From: Nannocystis sp. RBIL2
Lineage (GTDB): Bacteria; Myxococcota_A; Polyangia; Nannocystales; Nannocystaceae
DNA length: 64,000 nt
Assembly (NCBI RefSeq): GCF_026626745.1
Contig: NZ_JAPNJW010000001.1
Span: 2,588,001 to 2,652,000, forward strand
Reading direction: 5' to 3'
The notes under the pieces were generated by a model. That model was not told the origin of the DNA, ran no database searches, and saw only the letters and a program-made list of their open reading frames with translations. This document shows, piece after piece, positions 26,043 through 33,717 of this stretch (its first letter is position 1; each line of letters opens with the position of its first letter). The translations under genes were made by a program, and so were the position numbers.

Positions 26043-26624
26043 CTACCGATCTCTCGCGCGCGGACGACCGAGCAGGCGCCGACCGACGGCGAGGAGGTGA
26101 TGGCGCAGGGTGTCGTCGTCGAGGCTCGCGTATTCGGGGGCGCCGCCCGCCATCGCCAGCCCCGTGAACACCACGTGGAACGTGATCGCGTCATCGAGTT
26201 CGGGATTGTCGCCGGCGAGGACTGCTCGCATTCGAGTCCGCAGATCCTCGCCGCGCGGCTCCTGGAACGTCCGATTCACGACCCGCTGCATCCCTGGGTC
26301 GCTGTTGTACACGCCGAGCAGCAGGCGCTGACCGATGATGAGCTCGACGAAGCCGCGCAGCACGTGATCGACCTGCGCGCCGCGGCTCGGCCGGGTCCGC
26401 GCCGCCTCGATGACCTGCTCGAGCGCGTGCAACGTGGGCGCGGCGACGGCCTCGGCGATCTCGTCCTTGGTCTTGAAGTAGTAGTACACCGCCGCCTTCG
26501 TCACGCCGAGCGCGTCGGCGATCATCTGCAGCGACGTGCCCTCCACGCCGTGCTCGCTGAACAGCTTCAGCGCGGTGCCGAGCAGGCGCGATCGGGTGTC
26601 GTTGGCGGCGCTGCTGGCGGTCAT
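26043..26624 (-). CDS. TetR-family regulator of the P450 operon
   Basis: 193 residues from ATG 26624, with GGGGAGGG upstream; the frame is open further but this start fits TetR length. Helix-turn-helix at ~25-60: GTSLQMIADALGVTKAAVYYYFKTKDEI. It is divergent from the P450 gene, and the 146-base gap carries a perfect 18-bp palindrome plus a degenerate copy. It probably represses the P450-ferredoxin operon and itself until a small hydrophobic ligand binds; that role is inferred from arrangement. Confidence 0.92.
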   Translation of the reverse strand: MTASSAANDTRSRLLGTALKLFSEHGVEGTSLQMIADALGVTKAAVYYYFKTKDEIAEAVAAPTLHALEQVIEAARTRPSRGAQVDHVLRGFVELIIGQRLLLGVYNSDPGMQRVVNRTFQEPRGEDLRTRMRAVLAGDNPELDDAITFHVVFTGLAMAGGAPEYASLDDDTLRHHLLAVGRRLLGRPRARDR

Positions 26625-26673
26625 CGGCCCTCCCCGGATGCTCGGCCATCGGCGCGCGCGCGACAAGGCCCGC

Positions 26674-26714
26674 ACTGGCCGATCGGCTTGCAGGGCACTA
26701 GCCGATCGGCTAGT
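26674..26714. promoter_or_regulatory. Two operator-like palindromes between TetR and P450 genes
   Basis: ACTAGCCGATCGGCTAGT (26697-26714) is a perfect 18-bp palindrome. A second, imperfect copy, ACTGGCCGATCGGCTTG, starts at 26674, 23 bp away (about two helical turns). The pair is a strong candidate for cooperative TetR binding. Confidence 0.75.
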
Positions 26715-26770
26715 TTGGGCCCCGTCGCGGACGGCGCCGCCCGCGTACGTGCCCGATCGAGGTGTGATCA

Positions 26771-27970
26771 ATGTCAGCCGAGCTCCTTTCGCCGCTCCCC
26801 ATCAAACGAACCTGCCCTTACGCGCCGCCCGCCGAGCATCGCCGGCTGCGCGAGGAGCAGCCCATCGCCAAGGTGCAGCTGCCCAATGGCAGGATCGCTT
26901 GGGCCGTGACCCGGCACGAGCACATCCGGGCCATCCTGTCCGACCCGCGGTTCAGCTCGAACCGGCGTGATCCCGGCTTCCCCTCGCTGTCCCACGAGCC
27001 CCCGCCCGCGAGCGACCTCAAGCCGCTGCTGCTCGAGATGGACCCGCCCGAGCACGGGCAGGCGCGGCGCGCCGTGCTCGGCGAATTCACGGTCCAGCGG
27101 ACTCAAGCGCTCGGGTCGCGCATCCAGCAGATCGTCGACCAGCACATCGACGCCATGCTGGCCGGTCCGAAGCCCGTCGATCTGGTGCAGGCGTTCTCGC
27201 TGCCGGTGCCATCGCTTGTGATCTGCGAATTGCTCGGGGTGCCCTACGCCGATCACGAGTTCTTCCAGACGCGCTCCTCGGCGCTCGTGAATCAGAAGAC
27301 CCCGGCCGAGGAGATCGCGCGGGCGGTCGGCGAGCTCATGATGTATTTGGGCCGGTTGGTCGCGGACAAGGCCCAAAACCCCACCGACGACCTGCTGGGC
27401 CGCCAGATCGCCAAGCAGCGCGAGAGCGGCGGCGTCAATTACGAAGACCTGGTGTCGATGGCGTTCCTCCTGCTGCTCGCCGGGCACGAGACCACGGCGA
27501 ACATGATCTCGCTCAGCACCCTGGTGCTGCTGCAGCAGCCGGACAAGCTGGCCGCCCTCCAGCGCGATCCGTCGAAGACGTTGGCGGCGGTCGAGGAGCT
27601 GCTGCGCTACTTCACGATCGCGGAGCATGCGCTCGGCCGCGTCGCCAAGGAGGACGTGGAGCTCGGCGGCGTGCGCATCGCCGCCGGCGAGGGCGTGCTC
27701 CTGCTGGCCAACACTGCCAACCGCGACCCTGCAGTGTTCGGCAACGCCGACGAGCTCGACCTCGAACGCGGCTCGCGCAACCACCTCGCGTTCGGCTTCG
27801 GCCCGCACCAGTGCCTCGGTCAGAACCTCGCCCGCCTCGAGCTGCAGATCGTCATCGACACCCTGTTCCGGCGGATCCCCGGGCTGCGGCCCGCAGTCCC
27901 GGTGGACGAGCTGCCCTTCAAGGACGAGACCACCGTCTACGGCATCCGCGAGTTCCCGGTCACCTGGTGA
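26771..27970 (+). CDS. Cytochrome P450
   Basis: 399 residues, soluble bacterial class. The haem loop is FGFGPHQCLGQNLA, with Cys348 as the axial ligand; the oxygen-activating helix has LLAGHETTAN; the ExxR helix is EELLR. It probably hydroxylates a small hydrophobic or secondary-metabolite substrate using electrons from the ferredoxin encoded 33 bases downstream. Transcription is probably controlled by the divergent TetR through the palindromes at 26674-26714. The substrate is not deducible. Confidence 0.96.
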   Translation: MSAELLSPLPIKRTCPYAPPAEHRRLREEQPIAKVQLPNGRIAWAVTRHEHIRAILSDPRFSSNRRDPGFPSLSHEPPPASDLKPLLLEMDPPEHGQARRAVLGEFTVQRTQALGSRIQQIVDQHIDAMLAGPKPVDLVQAFSLPVPSLVICELLGVPYADHEFFQTRSSALVNQKTPAEEIARAVGELMMYLGRLVADKAQNPTDDLLGRQIAKQRESGGVNYEDLVSMAFLLLLAGHETTANMISLSTLVLLQQPDKLAALQRDPSKTLAAVEELLRYFTIAEHALGRVAKEDVELGGVRIAAGEGVLLLANTANRDPAVFGNADELDLERGSRNHLAFGFGPHQCLGQNLARLELQIVIDTLFRRIPGLRPAVPVDELPFKDETTVYGIREFPVTW

Positions 27971-28002
27971 CCGCCGCGAATCGACAGAGAGGAGCTACGA
28001 AC

Positions 28003-28200
28003 ATGCGAGTACTCATCGACGAGAGCAAGTGCTGCGGCGCCGGCCAGTGCGTGATGATCGCGCCCAGGGTGTTCGATCAGCGGGACGACGGCATCGTGAT
28101 CCTGCTCGACGCTGCCCCCCCGACCGAGCTGCACGCCGCCGTGCGCGAGGCGGCCTGCGTGTGCCCCGGCGCCGCGATCGCGCTGGACGAGGGTGCGTGA
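28003..28200 (+). CDS. [3Fe-4S]-type ferredoxin partner of the P450
   Basis: 65 residues from ATG 28003, preceded by GAGAGGAG. The fold is recognisable: MRVLIDESKCCGAGQCVMIAP, then VREAACVCPGAAI. The cluster ligands are the Cys residues in the first motif and the Cys-Pro near the C-terminus; the replaced second Cys position is typical of P450-partner [3Fe-4S] ferredoxins. It lies 33 bases after the P450 stop in the same operon. A ferredoxin reductase must come from elsewhere. Confidence 0.93.
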   Translation: MRVLIDESKCCGAGQCVMIAPRVFDQRDDGIVILLDAAPPTELHAAVREAACVCPGAAIALDEGA

Positions 28201-28397
28201 CCCCCGGGCCGCCCCGCGCGCGAACTGAAGTTCGGGCGCGCGACCGGGCGCGTGCGTCTTGACCTGGGCGGACCGGCGCGACAACGAACCCCGGCCCTGA
28301 ACGGGGCGCGCGCCGGCCCGCAGCGCCCCATTTAAAAATTTCGCCGAGAAAATTTCGGACCGTGTCGATCCCGCCGGCCCTCGTTCGACGTGCTGTC

Positions 28398-28841
28398 ATG
28401 GTCATGAAGCACATCTCGATCGCCGCGTGTCTGTTCGTCGCCGCCTGCGAGAGCGAGCCGGACGGGCCCATCGCCTACGAGGACATGGATTTCGCGCAGC
28501 GCCACGCGTTCATGAGCGAGGTCGTCCTGCCGCAGATGAAGGAGGCCTTCGTCCGCTTCGACGCCGGGTTCGAGGCCATGAGCTGCGCCACCTGCCACGG
28601 CGACGGCGCGAGCGACGGCACGTATGCGATGCCGAGCCCGCAGATCCCCCGGATCCCCGCCACCGAGGAGGCTTTCTTCGAATACCTCGAAGATCCGGAG
28701 CACGCGCGGTGGGCTCAGTTCATGAGCGAAGAGGTCTGGCCGGACATGGCCGAGCTGCTCGGGGTGCCGGTCTACGACCCGAAGACCGCCCCCGACGGCT
28801 TCTCGTGCAGCAACTGCCACATGGTCGAGGGCCAGCAATGA
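28398..28841 (+). CDS. Small dihaem c-type cytochrome-like lipoprotein
   Basis: 147 residues if ATG 28398 is used (ATG 28404, MKHISIAA, is equally possible). The signal ends CLFVAAC, a lipobox. Two CxxCH sites are present: CATCHGDG in the middle and CSNCHMVEG near the C-terminus. The sequence between them is acidic with several Met that could be axial ligands. It is probably an envelope electron carrier. An AT-rich stretch upstream (28330-28360, with AAATTTCG twice) may hold the promoter. Confidence 0.82.
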   Translation: MVMKHISIAACLFVAACESEPDGPIAYEDMDFAQRHAFMSEVVLPQMKEAFVRFDAGFEAMSCATCHGDGASDGTYAMPSPQIPRIPATEEAFFEYLEDPEHARWAQFMSEEVWPDMAELLGVPVYDPKTAPDGFSCSNCHMVEGQQ

Positions 28842-28853
28842 GCCGGCTGCCGC

Positions 28854-29609
28854 TCACGGGCCCGGCGGCAGCTCGCTGACGAAGCGGGCCAGCAGCGTGC
28901 GCACCCCGTGCGGCGCGCCGAAGTCGATCACCAGCTTGCGCGCCTCGCCGTCACCGATCTCCTGCAGCACCCGGCCGGCGCCGAACTTCGGGTGCAGGGC
29001 CCGCCGCGCCGCCGCGACCGCCGCCGCGACCGGCCGCACCAGCCGGGGCACCAGCGCCGGGGCGGCGTCGGGCCGCGCGTGCGCCGGCACGGGCTCGTGA
29101 GCGTCCGGGTCGACCAGGTCGAGCTCGCACAACATGTCCCAAAGGCCATCCATCGGCTCGTCGGCGATCCACTTCTCGAGGCTGCGCGGCAGCAGGAGCG
29201 TGCCGTCGGCCCACGCGGCGATCGCCGTCGACGCCCACGGCCGCAGCCGCCGCGGGACGCAGTAGAACACGCCCTGCGTGCGCGCCACAGCCACCTGGTC
29301 GCGGGGACAGCCGCGCGACCACGCGGCCTCGGCGTGCGCGGCGACCTGGGACAGGGTCATGTCGTAGTGGTCCTCGAGGTGCGGCACCTGGCACGCGAAC
29401 ACGGCCAGCAGGGCGTCGGTCAGCTCGGCCTCGAGGTCGCGCTCGACCCGGGCGACCGCGTCGAGGTCGAGCTCGGGCGGCCCTGCCACGCGCCGCGCCC
29501 AGTCGTGACGCGGGTCGAGGCCGGCGAACAGCGCGTGGAGCTGGCGGTATTCGGCGAGGGTGGTGAGCAACGCTTCGGGCGCGGCGATCGGGCCTTCGGT
29601 GCGGGACAC
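28854..29609 (-). CDS. Hypothetical protein with UvrD/PcrA-tail-like C-terminus
   Basis: 251 residues from ATG 29609. No recognised domain in the first 200 residues, which contain many Trp and Leu and no signal peptide. The C-terminus (HPKFGAGRVLQEIGDG, then KLVIDFGAPHGVRTLLARFV) looks like the small Tudor-like tail at the end of UvrD/PcrA helicases, which contacts RNA polymerase. The protein is convergent with the cytochrome gene, 12 bases apart. A nucleic-acid or polymerase link is a guess from the tail alone. Confidence 0.65.
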   Translation of the reverse strand: MSRTEGPIAAPEALLTTLAEYRQLHALFAGLDPRHDWARRVAGPPELDLDAVARVERDLEAELTDALLAVFACQVPHLEDHYDMTLSQVAAHAEAAWSRGCPRDQVAVARTQGVFYCVPRRLRPWASTAIAAWADGTLLLPRSLEKWIADEPMDGLWDMLCELDLVDPDAHEPVPAHARPDAAPALVPRLVRPVAAAVAAARRALHPKFGAGRVLQEIGDGEARKLVIDFGAPHGVRTLLARFVSELPPGP

Positions 29610-30340
29610 GGCGCCGCCATGCTACCCGGTCGCGCTGCCGGATGGTCACCCCGGGTGCATCTTCCGGGCGGCCGGCGTCGGACGCTGGCGATGCTCGAGC
29701 GGTCGGTGCGGGTCGGAGGCTTCGTGATCGCGGCCTCGTCAACTGGGTCTTCCCGCGAGGCCCACGACCACACCCACCTGGGGCCGCGAACCTTCACCTG
29801 CCACTCCCGAAGCTGTCGACCCAGCATGCATCCGCGCATTCGCGCGACGGGTGCGACATTGTTGCGGGCGCTCCCTCGCTGCAACGACAGGTTCGCCCCG
29901 ATGTGAACGAGGCGCTCCGACTTTGGCTCGTGTCAACTGACCATGCCCCGCCATTGCCGATGGAACATTGAATCGGACCCGAATGCTCCGGAGACCGGCG
30001 CGAGGCGTTCATCTGACATTGCGCCCCGGCGCCGGGTGGAACATTGAATCGGACCCGAAGCTCCGAAAACAGGCGCGAGTCGTTGTCTCTGCCCAGCGCG
30101 CCGAACCACGTTGCGATCCTGGTGGAACATTGAATCGAACCAGGAGCTTTGAAAATGCAAAAGCGAGGCGTCCCGAGAGGGTGCAAGCCCCCGAAGCAAA
30201 GTCGGTCCAGGGGCCGAGTCTGCCGATATGAACTCCGCTGCGAGCGGCACTCGACACGCTGCGCTTCCAGCCCGGCCCGATCCATGCGACCCTGACGTGA
30301 AGGGCTCCATGTACTGACTCTATCACCGCGGCGTTGCCGT
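29610..30340. other. 731-bp gap with a three-copy repeat
   Basis: No supported gene. Its main content is the degenerate repeat at 29961-30170. GC is lower here than in the flanking genes. The segment 30240-30340 would hold the promoter of the PAS-STAS gene. Confidence 0.5.
29961..30170. repeat. Three degenerate ~48-bp repeats
   Basis: Copies begin at 29961, 30037 and 30123. Each opens with TGGAACATTGAATCG (identical in all three), continues with A/G-CCC-GAA-GCTCCG-like sequence, and ends near GGCGCGAG-CGTT. Copies 1 and 2 are close; copy 3 is more diverged. Spacings of 76 and 86 bases are unequal. Not associated with any gene I recognise. Confidence 0.65.
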
Positions 30341-31507
30341 ATGGGTGCGATCATGAGTGAATATGAAGATATCGTGCGCATGGTGTTCGACAATCTCGAT
30401 GTCATGGCCTGGGCGACGGACGCCCGAGGCATCGTGAAGCTCTCGGAGGGCGGAGCGCTCCACGCGATCGGGATGAAACCCGGGCAGCTCGTCGGCATCG
30501 ACGTCATGGACATGTACCGCGACCGGCCCGAAAACATCGGGCCCCTCAAGCTGGCGCTCGCCGGCGAGGCCCACACCTCCCTCTCCCGCGAGAACGGGAG
30601 GATCATAGAGACTCAACTCAAGCCGATGCGCAGCACCTCGGGCGAGCTGCTCGGCGTCGCCGGGCTCAGCGCCGACGTGACCGAGCGCGAGCTGGCGAGG
30701 CAGGAGCTGGCCCGCCAGACCGACGAATTGCGCAGACTGGCCGAGCTGCTCGACCTCACCCACGACGCGATCATCACCCGCACCATCGGTGGCACCATCA
30801 CGTATTGGAATCGCGGCGCCGAGCGGCTCTATGGCCACGAGAGCGCGGCAGCGATGGGACGCGCCTCGCACGAGTTGTTGCGGACCCGCTTCCCCGCCGA
30901 GCCCGAGACGATCGACCGCCAAATGCTGGCGGCCGGCTACTGGAACGGCGAGCTCGCCCACGCCCACGCCGACGGCCGGGAGATCGTCGTCGCCAGCCGC
31001 TGGGTGCTCAAGCGCGGGAAAGACGGCCGAGCCGAGGAGGTGCTCGAGCTCAACACCGACATCACTGCGCACAAGCGGGCCCAGGCCGAGGAAGCGCAGC
31101 GGCAACAGCTGCTCATCGCCCAGGCGCGGGCGATCCAGGAGCTGTCGACGCCGCTGATCCCGGTCACGGACGAGATACTCGTGATGCCGATCATCGGGAC
31201 CGTCGATACGGCGCGTGCCACGCAGATCACGGAGGCCATCCTCCGCGGCGTTTCAGAATCACGGGCACGATTCGTCATCCTCGACATCACCGGCGTGCTC
31301 GTCGTCGACACGGCGGTCGCGGGCGCAATCCTCCGCACCGCTCACGCGGCGCGGTTGCTGGGTACCGAGGTGATCATCACCGGGATCCGCCCAGAGATCG
31401 CGCAGACCCTGGTGCAGATCGAGGCGAACTTCGAGCGCCTCGTCACCTGCGGCACGCTCCAGCGGGGCATCGCCTTCGCGCTCGGGAAGCGCCAGCTCCA
31501 CGCCTGA
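30341..31507 (+). CDS. PAS-PAS-STAS sensory protein (RsbR-like)
   Basis: 388 residues; ATG 30353 (MSEYEDI) is an alternative start. Two PAS domains are visible: residues ~10-115 (MAWATDARGIVKLSEGG, GVAGLSADVTERE) and ~130-245 (DAIITRTIGGTITYWNRGAERLYG, LNTDITAHKRAQ). After a linker, ELSTPLIPVTDEILVMPIIGTVD starts a STAS domain with FVILDITGVLVVDTAVAGAI, as in RsbR-type stressosome proteins, where the Thr/Ser in this loop is phosphorylated. There is no kinase domain, so it probably signals through partner binding. RsbT/RsbS partners are not adjacent. Confidence 0.85.
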   Translation: MGAIMSEYEDIVRMVFDNLDVMAWATDARGIVKLSEGGALHAIGMKPGQLVGIDVMDMYRDRPENIGPLKLALAGEAHTSLSRENGRIIETQLKPMRSTSGELLGVAGLSADVTERELARQELARQTDELRRLAELLDLTHDAIITRTIGGTITYWNRGAERLYGHESAAAMGRASHELLRTRFPAEPETIDRQMLAAGYWNGELAHAHADGREIVVASRWVLKRGKDGRAEEVLELNTDITAHKRAQAEEAQRQQLLIAQARAIQELSTPLIPVTDEILVMPIIGTVDTARATQITEAILRGVSESRARFVILDITGVLVVDTAVAGAILRTAHAARLLGTEVIITGIRPEIAQTLVQIEANFERLVTCGTLQRGIAFALGKRQLHA

Positions 31508-31536
31508 ATCATCGCGGCGGCCCTGCTCGCGGGCGA

Positions 31537-32190
31537 TCACTCGAGACGGAGCGCGCCCCCGACCGTCATGAATGCGCCGTCGCGAGTGGCGACGCTCGGC
31601 AGGTCGACCTCGAGCGCATACGACCCCGGCGGCAACGCAGGGCCGGGCTCCCACGCGGGGTCCGGCCCCAGAGTCCAGCCGTTCGCGTCCGGCCCGGGAT
31701 CCATGCGCACCCAGGTCCGCGTCTCGACCTCCGCGTCGAACCGGAGCGTGGCGCCGGGCCGCAGATCGACGGCGAGACCGGTCATCGCACAGAGCAGCTC
31801 GCCCTCCTCCTCGGGCGGCAGGTTCGAGGTGCCGTCGGCAGCGCGCACGCGCGTCCGCAGCGGGCAGTTCAAGACGAGGCGGACCGGCCGCGGCTCCGCG
31901 TTCGTGACCCGCACTGCGAAGCGTGCGAGCGCACCCGAGCGGACCACCAGCGGGTCCGGCACGATCTCGAGGCGAAGCGAGGGCGCCGGCGTCCGCTCCT
32001 CCGTCGATACGAGGAGACCGCCGCAGCGCTGCCTCACCGACTCGAATTCCTCCTCGCCCACGACCTCGCACGGCGCCGTCGCCGTCGTGACGGACACGCC
32101 CGCCTGTTCGACTCGCGCGCGCTGTCGCGGACCCGCACACGCGCACAGCACGAGCAGCAGGAGAGCGCGAGGCGGAGCCGTCACGCGCAC
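31537..32190 (-). CDS. Lipoprotein of unknown function
   Basis: GTG 32190 or 32184 opens a signal RVTAPPRALLLLVLCACAG with lipobox LCAC. The mature part is all-beta in appearance (RSGALARFAVRVTNAEPRPVRL; LRPGATLRFDAEVETRTWV; PPGSYALEVDLPS), like an immunoglobulin-type domain that handles vector or cell-surface interactions. Four further Cys could form disulfides. No named family. It is convergent with the PAS-STAS gene. Confidence 0.65.
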   Translation of the reverse strand: MRVTAPPRALLLLVLCACAGPRQRARVEQAGVSVTTATAPCEVVGEEEFESVRQRCGGLLVSTEERTPAPSLRLEIVPDPLVVRSGALARFAVRVTNAEPRPVRLVLNCPLRTRVRAADGTSNLPPEEEGELLCAMTGLAVDLRPGATLRFDAEVETRTWVRMDPGPDANGWTLGPDPAWEPGPALPPGSYALEVDLPSVATRDGAFMTVGGALRLE

Positions 32191-32299
32191 CAGGGTGACC
32201 GATCGCGGGCCGAGAAGGAAGCGACGCGATCGAGCATTGCGGCTCGCGCGACTCTGCCACCAGCGCCATCCGCTCGGCGCATACCCTCGCGGTGCGCCA

Positions 32300-33298
32300 T
32301 CACTGCGGCAGGACGCAGGCGCCGAGGTCCTCGTTGCCGGGCGGCGCCTCGCCGGGCCCGTACCACGGGAGGCACTGCTGCAGCGCGCCGGGGCAGCTCG
32401 GCGGCAGGTCGAGATCGCAGTACGCGAGGCAGCAGCCGACGACCTGCGGATCGCACTCGCTGGCCGACAGAGAGTCGGCGCAGAACAGGCCGGGATCGCA
32501 GGCATTGAGGAACTCGCAGGGGTCGAACAGCTGCCCCTCGTCCCCCGATGCGTCCGGAACACACGTGAACTCGACGCCGACGGCGGCGCAGAGCTCGTCG
32601 GCCGCGCAGACCGGCGCCAGCGGATCGCAGGCCGGCAGGCACAGGCTCAGGACGCCGTCGTTGGCGATCGCGCAGGCGGTCGCCGGATCGTCGCAGATCG
32701 GCTCGTCGGGGTGCCCCTCGCACATGGCGACGCAGGTGCCCTGCAAGGTGTCCTCGTCGACGTGCCAGCACACCACGCCGCGGTCGCAGGTGTCGACGCC
32801 GCTGGCGATGCTGCCCTCGACGGTGCACGGCTCGCCGGGCTGACCGGGCTCGGGGAAGATCGGGACGCAGCGCTCGCTCTCCCAGTTGTCGTCGCCGTCG
32901 CCGGAGTACGGCACGCACTTCTCGCCGCGCGGGCAGTCCTGGTCCCACACGCTGCAAGGCAGCTGGCTGCAGCGCAGCCCGAGCTCGCCGCCGGAGACGA
33001 GGCCGCAAGCGTCGGGCGGGACGATGAACTGCGCGCCCTCGCTGGTGCTGCCGTCGCTGGGGTCGGTGGTGGTCGGCACAGCGGTCGTGCCGGCGGTCGA
33101 CGTCGTCGAGGTGGTGGCAGGGCCCGTCGTCGTCGTCCCGGTCGTCGTGGTGCCGCTCGCGGGCTCGCCCGTGGTCGAGGGATCGTCGGTGGTCTGGGGC
33201 GCCTGCGGACCGCAGGCGAGCGCGAGCAGGAGCGGCACAATCAGATGTCCCCGAGGACAGGTACGAGACGACGCGATGGGAGGCGTACGGCGGGGCAC
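32300..33298 (-). CDS. Cys-rich secreted lipoprotein with Thr-rich linker
   Basis: About 332 residues if GTG 33298 is the start; no good ribosome-binding site decides it, and a shorter start at a GTG inside the signal is possible. The signal core is LIVPLLLALAC (lipobox). A Thr/Gly/Ser linker of ~55 residues follows (TTTTGTTTTG-like), then ~240 residues with over 25 Cys in CxxxxC and DPxxxxC patterns, presumably disulfide-rich repeats exposed at the surface. This family style is frequent in Nannocystis-like genomes. Function unknown. A TGTCC/GGACA palindrome sits at the 5' end (33246-33259). Confidence 0.7.
   Translation of the reverse strand: MPRRTPPIASSRTCPRGHLIVPLLLALACGPQAPQTTDDPSTTGEPASGTTTTGTTTTGPATTSTTSTAGTTAVPTTTDPSDGSTSEGAQFIVPPDACGLVSGGELGLRCSQLPCSVWDQDCPRGEKCVPYSGDGDDNWESERCVPIFPEPGQPGEPCTVEGSIASGVDTCDRGVVCWHVDEDTLQGTCVAMCEGHPDEPICDDPATACAIANDGVLSLCLPACDPLAPVCAADELCAAVGVEFTCVPDASGDEGQLFDPCEFLNACDPGLFCADSLSASECDPQVVGCCLAYCDLDLPPSCPGALQQCLPWYGPGEAPPGNEDLGACVLPQ
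33246..33259. repeat. Dispersed palindrome, short copy
   Basis: TGTCC-CCGA-GGACA, 5-bp arms, at the 5' end of the Cys-rich lipoprotein gene. It resembles the ATGTCYC/GRGACAT family. If it is a leader element, the true start of that gene lies downstream of it. Confidence 0.35.
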
Positions 33299-33717
33299 CC
33301 GGGCGAGTATATCGCCGTCGTGCGCAGCGCGCCCAGACCGAGCGGCGCCGAGACCCGGACCTGCCCGCCGGCAGGTGCTATGTACATACCGAGAGTGCGC
33401 GCCCGGAGCCCTCGCCGAAGCTGCCCCCATTCATAGGAGCGCCGGAGCACCGGAAAGGACATTGTTTCGGCCCGGGCGGTGCGAATGCGTGCAGACGATC
33501 CGAGCTCGCCGGCGGGCCCGAGCCCCGGCGTCAGGGCTGCCTGGCGGCGCGCGCGGGCGTCGGCGCAGCGAGACGCAGCGTTCGACCGCGATATGGGGCG
33601 TGCCGGGGTCGCAGCGCCCGTCGGCGCGGGAGGCGGGCGCGGTTCCGGCTCGGCGGCCGGCGCGATGTGCTGTAGACTGCGGCGCCCAGGGCCGCGGCTG
33701 CGCCCGACAGGTCGAAG

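Noticed and set aside
29961..30170. A CRISPR array
   Set aside because: Only three units, unequal spacing, diverging repeats and no cas genes in the window.
31568..33436. A long plus-strand frame opposite two lipoprotein genes
   Set aside because: The minus-strand genes have signal peptides, lipoboxes and Cys patterns; the plus frame is a GC-rich shadow.
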